Assembly: GCA_949295755.1 (NCBI GenBank)
Contig: CASFMG010000073.1
Location: 1 to 11,280, forward strand
Source of the DNA: an uncultured Christensenella sp.
GTDB lineage: Bacteria > Bacillota > Clostridia > Christensenellales > UBA1242
Length of the DNA stretch: 11,280 bases
Direction of reading: 5' to 3'
Shown here: positions 1-5,933 of the stretch, one piece after another
Layout of the letters: every line of letters begins with the position of its first letter
Position numbering within the stretch: position 1 is the stretch's first letter
The notes under the pieces: generated by a model
Database searches by the model: none
What the model saw: the letters and a program-made list of their open reading frames with translations, nothing else
Told to the model about the DNA's origin: nothing
Position numbers and translations under genes: made by a program

Positions 1-165
1 CAGTGGCAAGTTTTTAGCGAACAACGGGCGTTGCGAGGCAAAAGCCCCGCCGAAGAAATCAAAAGATAAAAGGTGGAATAATAAACTAGAGAAATTTTTT
101 GATTTTGCACGGGCGAACGGGGGAGTTCGAGTTGCACAAAAGTGCAACAATGCCAAAGGCATAAA
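1..165. other. Hairpin-dense, GC-skewed intergenic segment of unknown role
   Basis: No credible gene is seen here. Two GC-rich blocks (1-60 about 55%, 101-150 about 52%) flank an AT-rich middle (61-100 about 20%), in a window near 30%. Inverted repeats follow one another: 22-33 (CAACG-GG-CGTTG), 33-39 with 44-50 (one A/C mismatch), 55-66 with 95-106 (two G-T wobbles), 114-118 with 125-129 (CGAAC/GTTCG), 131-137 with 142-148 (GTTGCAC/GTGCAAC, perfect) and 150-154 with 158-162 (ATGCC/GGCAT, perfect). It could be a structured RNA, a dispersed repeat or the remnant of a mobile element. The left end is cut by the window edge. On the - strand it lies beyond the tRNA terminator, so it is probably not part of the tRNA transcript. 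Confidence 0.45.
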
Positions 166-180
166 ATCTCTTCAATCAAC

Positions 181-203
181 AAAAAAAGCACCATTTGGTG
201 CTT
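181..203 (-). terminator. Intrinsic terminator of the tRNA-Gly/tRNA-Arg unit
   Basis: Read on the - strand, the stem AAGCACC/GGTGCTT (186-192 with 197-203, 7 bp, loop of 4) is followed by a run of seven Ts at 187-181. It starts 5 bases after the encoded CCA of tRNA-Arg. On the + strand the same stem is followed by TTATTTT, so it may also stop transcripts entering from the left. Confidence 0.85.
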
Positions 204-207
204 ATTT

Positions 208-284
208 TGGTGGGCTTGAAGAGATTCGAACTCCCGACCTTTGCCTTAGAAGGGCACTGCTCTATCCAACTGAGCTACAAACCC
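208..284 (-). tRNA. tRNA-Arg (anticodon UCU)
   Basis: The - strand folds into a full cloverleaf with acceptor stem GGGTTTG/CAAGCCC and an encoded CCA at 210-208. The D-arm is GCTC/GAGC and the anticodon loop is CTTCTAA, with anticodon UCU at 250-248, which reads AGA/AGG. The T-loop is a normal TTCGAAT. Position 27-43 of the anticodon stem is a G-A mismatch, and the T-stem has two G-U wobbles, so the fold is slightly weak but plausible. It follows tRNA-Gly by 7 bases and shares its promoter and terminator. AGA is a frequent Arg codon in the genes of this window, which fits. Confidence 0.95.
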
Positions 285-291
285 ATATGAA

Positions 292-365
292 TGGAGCGGG
301 TGAAGGGAATCGGACCCTCGCAACCAGCTTGGAAGGCTGGGGCTCTACCACTGAGCTACACCCGC
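292..365 (-). tRNA. tRNA-Gly (anticodon UCC)
   Basis: The - strand gives acceptor stem GCGGGTG/CACCCGC, an encoded CCA at 294-292, D-arm GCTC/GAGC with a GG in the loop, anticodon stem CCAGC/GCTGG (perfect) and loop CTTCCAA, with anticodon UCC at 333-331 reading GGA/GGG. The T-stem GAGGG/CCCTT closes the loop TCCGATT, which puts C at position 55, where nearly all elongator tRNAs carry U (pseudouridine). The gene is first in a two-tRNA unit, with a strong promoter just upstream. Apart from position 55 nothing suggests a pseudogene. Confidence 0.95.
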
Positions 366-382
366 ACTAAAAATGCTTAAAT

Positions 383-411
383 ATGATAGCACACACAAAA
401 CACCGTGTCAA
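383..411 (-). promoter_or_regulatory. Sigma-A promoter of the tRNA unit
   Basis: On the - strand the -35 box is TTGACA (411-406, consensus), the spacer is 17 bases, and the -10 box is TATCAT (388-383). The expected start is near 376, about 10 bases before the mature tRNA-Gly 5' end. Confidence 0.85.
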
Positions 412-440
412 CAAAAATTTGAAAACATTATTAAAAAATT

Positions 441-468
441 TTGAATAACACAATGTATATGATAAACT
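441..468 (+). promoter_or_regulatory. Putative promoter for a near-leaderless RNHCP gene
   Basis: TTGAAT (441-446) and TAAACT (463-468) are 16 bases apart, and the ATG at 475 falls at the predicted transcript start. An alternative -10, TATGAT (458-463), is closer to consensus but has no clear -35; it would leave a leader of about 5 bases. Either way there is no room for, and no sign of, a ribosome binding site. Confidence 0.45.
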
Positions 469-474
469 ACAACT

Positions 475-792
475 ATGGAAAGACAATTTCAAAAAAATGA
501 TGAAGAATTTGTATGTGTTCATTGTGGTGCAAAAGTAAAAAAATTAGGCTACACATCACGAGACCATTGCAACAAATGTTTATGCAGTGTACATATAGAT
601 ATAAACCCAGGAGATAGACAAAACGATTGTAAAGGATTGTTAGTTCCATACAGTTGTTGTCCATCTGCTAAAAAAGGTTATGTTATAACTTATAAGTGTC
701 AAAAATGTGGGCAGTTTCATAATAATAAAACAGCCGATGATGACGATTTAAAAACAATATTTTCTGTTATGAATGGTACTTATAAACTATAA
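475..792 (+). CDS. RNHCP-domain zinc-ribbon protein
   Basis: The 105-residue protein matches the RNHCP family, a small, poorly characterised family named after a conserved Arg-Asn-His-Cys-Pro motif. Here the motif reads RDHCNKC (residues 29-35), so two of the five name-giving positions are changed. Visible parts are a first CxxC (C14, C17), HCxxC (H31, C32, C35), the typical HxDxxPGDR stretch (H40-R48) followed by C52-K-G, and a C-terminal CxxCG (C75, C78) with H82. These cysteine pairs suggest bound zinc. The acidic tail DDDD is at 88-91. No signal peptide or membrane segment is seen, so it is probably cytoplasmic. Its biochemical role is not established in the family and I do not infer one. 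The start is the only plausible ATG; no Shine-Dalgarno sequence precedes it, whereas the next genes have good ones. Confidence 0.8.
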   Translation: MERQFQKNDEEFVCVHCGAKVKKLGYTSRDHCNKCLCSVHIDINPGDRQNDCKGLLVPYSCCPSAKKGYVITYKCQKCGQFHNNKTADDDDLKTIFSVMNGTYKL

Positions 793-833
793 ATATAACT
801 TTTGTTTTGCTTTTAGATAATTAAATAAATATT

Positions 834-839
834 TATAAT
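834..839 (+). promoter_or_regulatory. Possible -10 box (TATAAT) upstream of the HAD gene
   Basis: This is a consensus TATAAT, 41 bases before the ATG at 881. The hexamer 17 bases upstream (TTTTAG, 811-816) is a poor -35, so the promoter is tentative. The 88-base gap after the preceding gene holds no clear terminator, so read-through from 475-792 is also possible. Confidence 0.35.
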
Positions 840-880
840 TATGAGATTTTCTGAATAATTATGCACAAAAAAGGAGTGAT

Positions 881-1732
881 ATGAAAAAGACAAATCCAAA
901 AGTTGCACTAATTTATGATTTTGACAAAACATTGTCGCCAAAAGATATGCAATCGTATGGTTATATGGAAAAACTAGGAGTGAGAGATGAAGATTTTTGG
1001 CGAGAGTGCAATGATTTTTGTAGAGAACATAAGACTGATAGAATTTTGGGATATATGTATTTAATGATTGAAGCGTATAAACAAAAAGGCATTGAATTTA
1101 CAAAAGATTTTTTAGTTGAATGTGGGAAAAATATAGAACTTTATAACGGCGTTGAAACTTGGTTTAATAGGATAAATAAATTTGGAAAAAGTATAGGTGT
1201 TGATGTAGAACATTATGTTGTTTCATCAGGACTTAAAGAGATGATTGAAGGAACAAAAATTGCAAAATATTTTAAAGAGATTTATGCAGGTTATTTTGTA
1301 TACGATAAAAACAATCATCCTATTTGGCCAGCACTTGCAATAAATTACACAAACAAAACTCAATATATTTATAGAATAAATAAAGGAATACTCAATGTTG
1401 TTGATGATAGCATAAATGATAAAATGCCACACGAAAATAGACCTGTGCCATTTAGTAATATGATATATATAGGCGATAGTGTAACAGATATTCCGTGTAT
1501 GCGACTAATTATGAAAAATGGTGGATATGCCATTGGAGTATATGATAAAGAACATAAAAATAAAGAATATTTAAATACTCTTATAAATCAAAACAGAATA
1601 AATTATGCTTTTGAATCTGATTATAGCAAGGATAGTGAACTTGAAAGAGTAGTAAAAGAGATTATTCAATTAGTTAAACATTCAACCAACTTGCAATTAG
1701 TGAGCAAAGAGCAAAAGCACCATAAAATATGA
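881..1732 (+). CDS. HAD-superfamily phosphatase (phosphoserine-phosphatase-like fold)
   Basis: The 283-residue cytoplasmic protein has all the usual HAD catalytic motifs. Motif I is YDFDKT (D13 nucleophile, D15 acid/base), motif II is VVSSG (S115 or S116, G117), a candidate motif III lysine is K159 or K168, and motif IV is GDSVTD (G198-D203), which holds magnesium. Known members transfer phosphate from small substrates through an aspartyl-phosphate intermediate. The helical region between motifs I and II (about residues 20-105) looks like a C1-type cap, as in SerB-like enzymes, but the protein is longer than SerB (about 210-220 residues) and the substrate cannot be told. The start is supported by AAGGAG at 871-876, 5 bases before the ATG. 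It ends with TGA, the only TGA stop in the window. Confidence 0.8.
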   Translation: MKKTNPKVALIYDFDKTLSPKDMQSYGYMEKLGVRDEDFWRECNDFCREHKTDRILGYMYLMIEAYKQKGIEFTKDFLVECGKNIELYNGVETWFNRINKFGKSIGVDVEHYVVSSGLKEMIEGTKIAKYFKEIYAGYFVYDKNNHPIWPALAINYTNKTQYIYRINKGILNVVDDSINDKMPHENRPVPFSNMIYIGDSVTDIPCMRLIMKNGGYAIGVYDKEHKNKEYLNTLINQNRINYAFESDYSKDSELERVVKEIIQLVKHSTNLQLVSKEQKHHKI

Positions 1733-1753
1733 TTTAATTTATAAAATGTAGTA

Positions 1754-1782
1754 TAGACAAAACATAAAATATGTGATAACAT
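1754..1782 (+). promoter_or_regulatory. Sigma-A promoter of the small membrane protein gene
   Basis: The -35 box is TAGACA (1754-1759), the spacer is 17 bases and the -10 box is TAACAT (1777-1782). The -10 is preceded by TGA, giving an extended -10 (TGnTAACAT). The expected start is near 1789, leaving a short leader with the ribosome binding site. Confidence 0.6.
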
Positions 1783-1800
1783 ATAACAGAGGAGATAAAA

Positions 1801-2154
1801 ATGAAAAAGTTATATTTTTTTGTTTTAACACTAATTACAACTGCTTTTGTTTTAGGACTTGCCCTTTTAAAAGTCAATGAAGCGTGCGATAACACATTAT
1901 TTTCAATTCCAGAAAATGTTCAACCATATGTGGATTATGCAGTAGATTATGGAGCAATGACACTTCTTTGTATGTTTGCATTTGGTGGCCTTGCTGGAAA
2001 AATTATAAAATTTTTTGTAATTATTTTAATTGTTCTTGCAATTGTTGTTTTTGTTGTCGCAACAATGGCACCACAATGGTTGCAAAGTTTGTTTAACGGC
2101 ACACAAGGAACAGAGGCTGTTGTTAAATTGTTATCAACAACAATAAAACTATAA
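1801..2154 (+). CDS. Small three-helix membrane protein, unknown function
   Basis: I do not recognise this 117-residue protein. Hydropathy by eye gives three membrane segments at about residues 5-23, 51-66 and 69-89, the last two separated by a short G-K-I-I-K turn. Residues 24-50 form a mildly acidic soluble loop, and 91-117 a polar tail with a glycine/threonine stretch. The first segment follows MKK and could serve as an uncleaved signal anchor. Codon use is like that of its neighbours. The start has a clear ribosome binding site (GAGGAG, 1789-1794, 6 bases before the ATG). It has its own promoter and lies between the HAD gene and another unrecognised gene, but separate promoters argue against an obligate operon. 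No terminator is visible after it. Confidence 0.7.
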   Translation: MKKLYFFVLTLITTAFVLGLALLKVNEACDNTLFSIPENVQPYVDYAVDYGAMTLLCMFAFGGLAGKIIKFFVIILIVLAIVVFVVATMAPQWLQSLFNGTQGTEAVVKLLSTTIKL

Positions 2155-2177
2155 AAAATAAAATTCAAATTACAATA

Positions 2178-2206
2178 TTGACAAAATTTAATAATTATTA
2201 TATTAT
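2178..2206 (+). promoter_or_regulatory. Strong sigma-A promoter of the 297-residue protein gene
   Basis: The -35 box is consensus TTGACA (2178-2183), the spacer is exactly 17 bases, and the -10 box is TATTAT (2201-2206). The expected start is near 2213, followed by AAAGGAG at 2223-2229 before the ATG at 2242. Confidence 0.8.
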
Positions 2207-2241
2207 TTAGTTGAATAATTGAAAAGGAGTACTCTAAATTT

Positions 2242-3135
2242 ATGGGAATATTAGATGAATGGGAAAATTCAAAAGATAAAAGAATAAAAGCAATGGCTAG
2301 CACAGTTTTGATTATGTACAATACTTATAATGAAAATTTCAAAAAAATGGATAACAAAAGAATTTTAAAACAATTAGATTCTAATGAAGTTCCTGCTTTG
2401 GGACAAAATAATGTTTTTGAACAATGCACTGATAATTTAATAGAAGCATGGAAAAATGATATGCAAGATACTGTTAAAAAAATTTATTTGTCTGAACTTG
2501 AAAACATAAATGAAAATGTCGATGACAAACAATTAGAAGAAAATTTGCAACAAATTCTTAATAAGTTTCTTTTTTCTTTTACTTTGATTGAATATAGAGA
2601 GAAAAAAATTCAAATTGAAACAACAATTACAAAAAAAGAAGAAACTTATTTAAATAGGGACTTAAAAATGCTGACATCAGCTGCGGTTGAGTTGTTAAAT
2701 GGAATTGATGATAAAGTAAATGTTAATACACTAAACAACAATCAGCTTACAATTGAAAAGTTTATTGATGATAAAGGAAACAGAGTTTTAGGTTTTACAC
2801 TGAGAAAATTAGATGAAGAAGGAACTAAAACTGTAGCAGTAACCACTACATCAAGTGGTATTAAATATGTGGTTGATAAAAGTGGCAAAGTAATTGGTAA
2901 AGGAACTGATCCATTTGTTGGCAATGCAGTAGAAGAATTAAAAGATAAAAATTTGCGTGATAAATTTGAAAGTGTAATTTATTTAGTTATGAAAAATGTA
3001 GTAAAAAAACAAGAAGATTGTAAACTCGCTTTGGATGGAGATGATAGTCCAAGATGTAAAAATTTACGTGAAAAATTAGAGAGTATTCGTGATGGTAATG
3101 TTAAATTAAAAACATCTGACACAGTTGAATATTAA
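2242..3135 (+). CDS. Soluble charged protein of unknown function
   Basis: The 297-residue product matches no family I recognise. It has no signal peptide or membrane segment. Residues 1-150 are strongly charged and look mainly helical. Residues 165-222 look beta-rich, with alternating hydrophobic residues and two similar turns: DDKGNRVLG (176-184) and DKSGKVIGK (212-220), possibly a degenerate internal repeat. Residues 228-290 are again helical and charged. Two cysteines (C260, C272) flank an acidic DGDDS stretch. The near-consensus promoter suggests it is well expressed. The ribosome binding site is good but 12 bases from the ATG, longer than usual; no closer in-frame start exists. It forms a single-gene unit, with its own promoter and a terminator directly after the stop. 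Confidence 0.75.
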   Translation: MGILDEWENSKDKRIKAMASTVLIMYNTYNENFKKMDNKRILKQLDSNEVPALGQNNVFEQCTDNLIEAWKNDMQDTVKKIYLSELENINENVDDKQLEENLQQILNKFLFSFTLIEYREKKIQIETTITKKEETYLNRDLKMLTSAAVELLNGIDDKVNVNTLNNNQLTIEKFIDDKGNRVLGFTLRKLDEEGTKTVAVTTTSSGIKYVVDKSGKVIGKGTDPFVGNAVEELKDKNLRDKFESVIYLVMKNVVKKQEDCKLALDGDDSPRCKNLREKLESIRDGNVKLKTSDTVEY

Positions 3136-3163
3136 AAAAAGTTGTTTACACAACTTTTTTTTT
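3134..3163 (+). terminator. Intrinsic terminator after the 297-residue protein gene
   Basis: The stem AAAAAGTTGT/ACAACTTTTT (3136-3145 with 3150-3159, loop TTAC) overlaps the TAA stop and is followed by a T run to 3163. The A run before the stem would also let it work on the - strand. Confidence 0.8.
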
Positions 3164-3171
3164 ATAAATAA

Positions 3172-3201
3172 TTGTAGAATATATTACTTTTTGTGTATAC
3201 T
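3172..3201 (+). promoter_or_regulatory. polA promoter implying a leaderless mRNA
   Basis: TTGTAG (3172-3177, weak -35), an 18-base spacer and TATACT (3196-3201, good -10) lie just after the preceding terminator. The usual start, 7 bases past the -10, is 3208, the A of the ATG that begins MEKLLIIDGNS. No Shine-Dalgarno sequence lies upstream of any candidate start. Confidence 0.6.
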
Positions 3202-3207
3202 ATGGAT

Positions 3208-5730
3208 ATGGAAAAATTATTGATTATAGATGGAAATAGTTTAGTAAATAGGGCGTTTTATGCTTTGCCACTTTTAAGTAACAGTAAAGGCGAATATTCA
3301 AATGCAGTTTATGGATTTGTAAATATCTTAGTGAAATTTATAACAGAAGAAAAACCTGATTATATATGCGTTGCGTTTGACCATAGCAGACATACATTTA
3401 GAACAGATATGTATAAAGATTATAAAGGTACACGAAAACAAATGCCTGATGAACTAAGATGTCAAATGCCAATACTTAAAGATTTGCTTACTAAAATGAA
3501 CATAAAAATTTATGAAAAAGACGGAATAGAAGCCGATGATATTATTGGAACAATAAGCAAAAATTCAGGAGTTGAAAATATTATTTTGTCGGGCGATAAA
3601 GATGTTTTGCAACTAATTGATAATAGCACACAAGTATGGTTAACAAAAAAGGGTATAAGTGAAGTTGTTAAAGTAGACAAAAATAATATGCAAGAACTTT
3701 TTGGATATAGTCCAAGTCAAGTTATTGATATGAAATCACTTATGGGCGATAGTTCAGACAATATTCCGGGAGTTAGTGGTGTTGGCGAAAAAACAGCACT
3801 TAGTTTAATAACTCAATATCAAACATTGGACAATGTTTATAAAAATATAGACAACATAAAAGGTAAAACAAACGAGAAACTTGTAAACGGTAAAGAAATG
3901 GCATATCTCTCATATAAACTTGCAACAATTAAAACCGATTGTAATTTAAAATTTAGTATCAATGAGTTTAGATACGACTTTCCTTTCAATAAAGATGTCA
4001 AAGAAATTTTTGAATGCTATCAATTTAGAACACTGCTTAAACGAACCGAACTTTTTATAAACGAAAATGGAATTTCACTTAGTCTGCAAAAATTAAAAAA
4101 AGTAGAAAATATAGCGTTAAAAGATATAAATCAATTAAACGAAATTTTAAAACAACAAAAAATAGAATTTTTATCATTTAACTTTTTGGACAAAATAGAA
4201 TTTTGCTTAAATCAAGAATATTTATTTTATGTTCCAGAACAAACAAATCTTTTTGATATGGTAAACATAACAAAAGACGAAGTAATAAATGCCCTTTTGC
4301 CAGTTTTAAGCGATGACAAAATAGATAAAATAGTATATGATTTAAAATCTCACCTTTACAATGATAAAATATACAAAAATTTAAAAGGCGATGTGTTTGA
4401 TGTTTCAATAGCAATGTATCTTGTTCACGCAGGCGAAAGAGTTGGAAAAGATATAGAAGTTAAAGAATATTATTTTGAAAAACAAAACCTTTTAAAATCA
4501 ATGCAAGAATATGGATTAAACTTTGTTTATAACAATATTGAAATGCCACTTACTTATGTTCTTTTTGAAATGGAACAAAACGGATTTAAAATAGACAAAG
4601 AAGAATTAAATAATTTAGCACAAAAATATCAACAAGAGTTAATTGATTTAGAAAACGAGATATATTCAATTAGTGGTGTTACTTTTAATATAAAATCGCC
4701 AAAACAAGTTGCAAATGTTTTGTATGATGTGTTGGGGTTAAATGATAAAAATAATAAAAAACATTCAACAGGAATTGATGTATTAACATCACTTCAAGAT
4801 AAACACGAAATTATTCCACTATTGATAAGATATAGAAAAATACAAAAATTAAATAGTTCTTATATTGAACCTTACACAAAAATGGTAAATGAAAATGGAG
4901 ACTGTATTCATACAATATTTAATCAAACATTGACGGCGACAGGTAGGCTTTCATCAAGCGAACCAAATTTGCAAAATATTCCAGTTAGAGAAGAAGAAGG
5001 TAAAAATTTACGCAAAATATTTATATCAAGGTTTAGTGATGGAAAATTAGTTTCGGCAGATTACAATCAAATTGAGTTAAGACTTTTGGCATCTTTTAGT
5101 AAAGACGAAAATTTAATAAATGCATACGAAAGTGGAAAAGATATTCATAAAAGCACTGCAAGTCAAATTTTTGATAAACCATTAAACGAAGTTTCGTCTA
5201 GTGAAAGAACAATGGCAAAAGCAGTAAACTTTGGAATTATTTACGGAATGAGTGTTTATGGTTTGGCAACTCAAATAAATGTGCCACCTAGTCAAGCAAA
5301 AATTTTTATGGATAGATATTTTGGCACATATAAGAATGTGAAGAAATATATGCAAGATAATATAAATTTTGCCAAACAAACAGGCTATGTAAAAACAATG
5401 TATGGAAGAATAAGAAAAATAAACGAACTGTACTCTGGCAACAAAAATCTTGCTATGTTTGGCGAAAGAGTTGCGATGAATATGCCACTTCAAGGCTCTG
5501 CTTCAGATATAATTAAACTTGCAATGATAAAAGTAAACAACGAACTCAAAAAACAAAAATTAGAAAGTAAACTAATATTACAAATTCACGACGAACTCAT
5601 TGTTGACACAAAAGGCAATGAAATAGAAAAGGTTGAAACAATATTAAAATCTTGTATGGAAAATGTTGCCAACCTTCCAGTGCCGTTGATTGTCAGCATC
5701 TCAAAAGGAAAAACTTGGTTCGATGCATAA
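3208..5730 (+). CDS. polA: DNA polymerase I (5'-nuclease and polymerase; proofreading site lost)
   Basis: The 840-residue enzyme removes RNA primers and fills gaps in lagging-strand synthesis and excision repair. The 5'-nuclease domain (about 1-290) shows D8-G-N, EADD (D110, D111), GDKD (D130, D132) and MGDSSDN (D181, D184), all metal ligands. Residues about 300-430 replace the 3'-5' exonuclease domain: it is short, and the DxE and later acidic motifs are absent, so proofreading is probably lost, as in many Firmicutes PolA. The polymerase domain (about 440-840) has motif A DYNQIEL (D618), the O-helix R667-K671-F675-Y679, and motif C QIHDE (D795). An upstream in-frame GTG (3193) and ATG (3202) exist. 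I chose 3208 because family members start MxKLLxIDGNS and the promoter points to it. It is transcribed alone. Confidence 0.97.
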   Translation: MEKLLIIDGNSLVNRAFYALPLLSNSKGEYSNAVYGFVNILVKFITEEKPDYICVAFDHSRHTFRTDMYKDYKGTRKQMPDELRCQMPILKDLLTKMNIKIYEKDGIEADDIIGTISKNSGVENIILSGDKDVLQLIDNSTQVWLTKKGISEVVKVDKNNMQELFGYSPSQVIDMKSLMGDSSDNIPGVSGVGEKTALSLITQYQTLDNVYKNIDNIKGKTNEKLVNGKEMAYLSYKLATIKTDCNLKFSINEFRYDFPFNKDVKEIFECYQFRTLLKRTELFINENGISLSLQKLKKVENIALKDINQLNEILKQQKIEFLSFNFLDKIEFCLNQEYLFYVPEQTNLFDMVNITKDEVINALLPVLSDDKIDKIVYDLKSHLYNDKIYKNLKGDVFDVSIAMYLVHAGERVGKDIEVKEYYFEKQNLLKSMQEYGLNFVYNNIEMPLTYVLFEMEQNGFKIDKEELNNLAQKYQQELIDLENEIYSISGVTFNIKSPKQVANVLYDVLGLNDKNNKKHSTGIDVLTSLQDKHEIIPLLIRYRKIQKLNSSYIEPYTKMVNENGDCIHTIFNQTLTATGRLSSSEPNLQNIPVREEEGKNLRKIFISRFSDGKLVSADYNQIELRLLASFSKDENLINAYESGKDIHKSTASQIFDKPLNEVSSSERTMAKAVNFGIIYGMSVYGLATQINVPPSQAKIFMDRYFGTYKNVKKYMQDNINFAKQTGYVKTMYGRIRKINELYSGNKNLAMFGERVAMNMPLQGSASDIIKLAMIKVNNELKKQKLESKLILQIHDELIVDTKGNEIEKVETILKSCMENVANLPVPLIVSISKGKTWFDA

Positions 5731-5740
5731 AATAATAATT

Positions 5741-5780
5741 ACTTCTAAATGAGTTTTGAAACTTGTTTAGAAGTTTTTTT
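5741..5780 (+). terminator. Intrinsic terminator after polA
   Basis: The perfect 9-bp stem ACTTCTAAA/TTTAGAAGT (5741-5749 with 5766-5774) has a 16-base loop that can itself pair (AGTTT/AAACT). A run of seven Ts (5774-5780) follows. Confidence 0.85.
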
Positions 5781-5853
5781 GTAAAAGTAAAATTATATTA
5801 AACTTTATATAAAAAATTTTTCAAAAATATTTAAAAATTTTTGCATAAAAGTG

Positions 5854-5882
5854 TTGACTTTTTGTAACACTATGCATATACT
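5854..5882 (+). promoter_or_regulatory. Sigma-A promoter of the hrcA-grpE-dnaK operon
   Basis: TTGACT (5854-5859), a 17-base spacer and TATACT (5877-5882) predict a start near 5889. The -10 box lies inside the upstream CIRCE-like repeat, and the start lies inside the left arm of the CIRCE element, as expected for a promoter that a bound repressor blocks. Confidence 0.85.
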
Positions 5883-5890
5883 AGTGTTAG
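5864..5890 (+). promoter_or_regulatory. Degenerate CIRCE-like inverted repeat over the -10 box
   Basis: GTAACACTA, a 9-base spacer, then TAGTGTTAG. The arms pair at 8 of 9 positions, and each matches the CIRCE consensus arm (TTAGCACTC / GAGTGCTAA) at 6 of 9 with the same N9 spacing. It overlaps the next element by 4 bases. It could be a second HrcA site or an operator for another repressor. Confidence 0.5.
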
Positions 5891-5913
5891 CACAATTAAA
5901 TAGAGAGTGCTAG
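5887..5913 (+). promoter_or_regulatory. CIRCE element (HrcA operator)
   Basis: TTAGCACAA, a 9-base spacer, then GAGTGCTAG. The arms match the consensus TTAGCACTC-N9-GAGTGCTAA at 7 of 9 and 8 of 9 positions. It sits between the promoter and the hrcA ribosome binding site, as in Bacillus subtilis, so HrcA should repress this operon until heat or misfolded protein occupies the chaperones. Confidence 0.9.
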
Positions 5914-5933
5914 CAATCAAAAATAGGAGATAT

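Noticed and set aside
1..69. C-terminus of a protein in frame 1 (22 codons ending in TAA at 67-69)
   Set aside because: It is open and reads plausibly, but it is too short to identify, it overlaps strong inverted repeats, and frame 2 is open too. I cannot support it as a gene, though a true gene end at the window edge is possible.
2..368. Long open frame on the + strand (no stop from 2 to TAA at 366-368)
   Set aside because: It runs antisense through both tRNA genes and gives the familiar spurious peptide EIRTPDL...YPTEL that results from translating tRNA complements. It has no start codon context and the upstream part is hairpin DNA.
1730..1747. Reassigned TGA (Mycoplasma-type code)
   Set aside because: Only one in-frame TGA occurs, at the end of the HAD gene, and reading through would add just three residues. 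All tryptophans seen use TGG, so the standard code is the simpler reading.
3208..5730. Loss of the PolA exonuclease motifs as a novelty
   Set aside because: A degenerate proofreading domain is common in Firmicutes PolA, so it is noted in the annotation only.
5907..5933. GTG start giving HrcA nine extra residues
   Set aside because: It lies in the CIRCE right arm and lacks a ribosome binding site; the ATG at 5934 has AGGAG and matches the family N-terminus.
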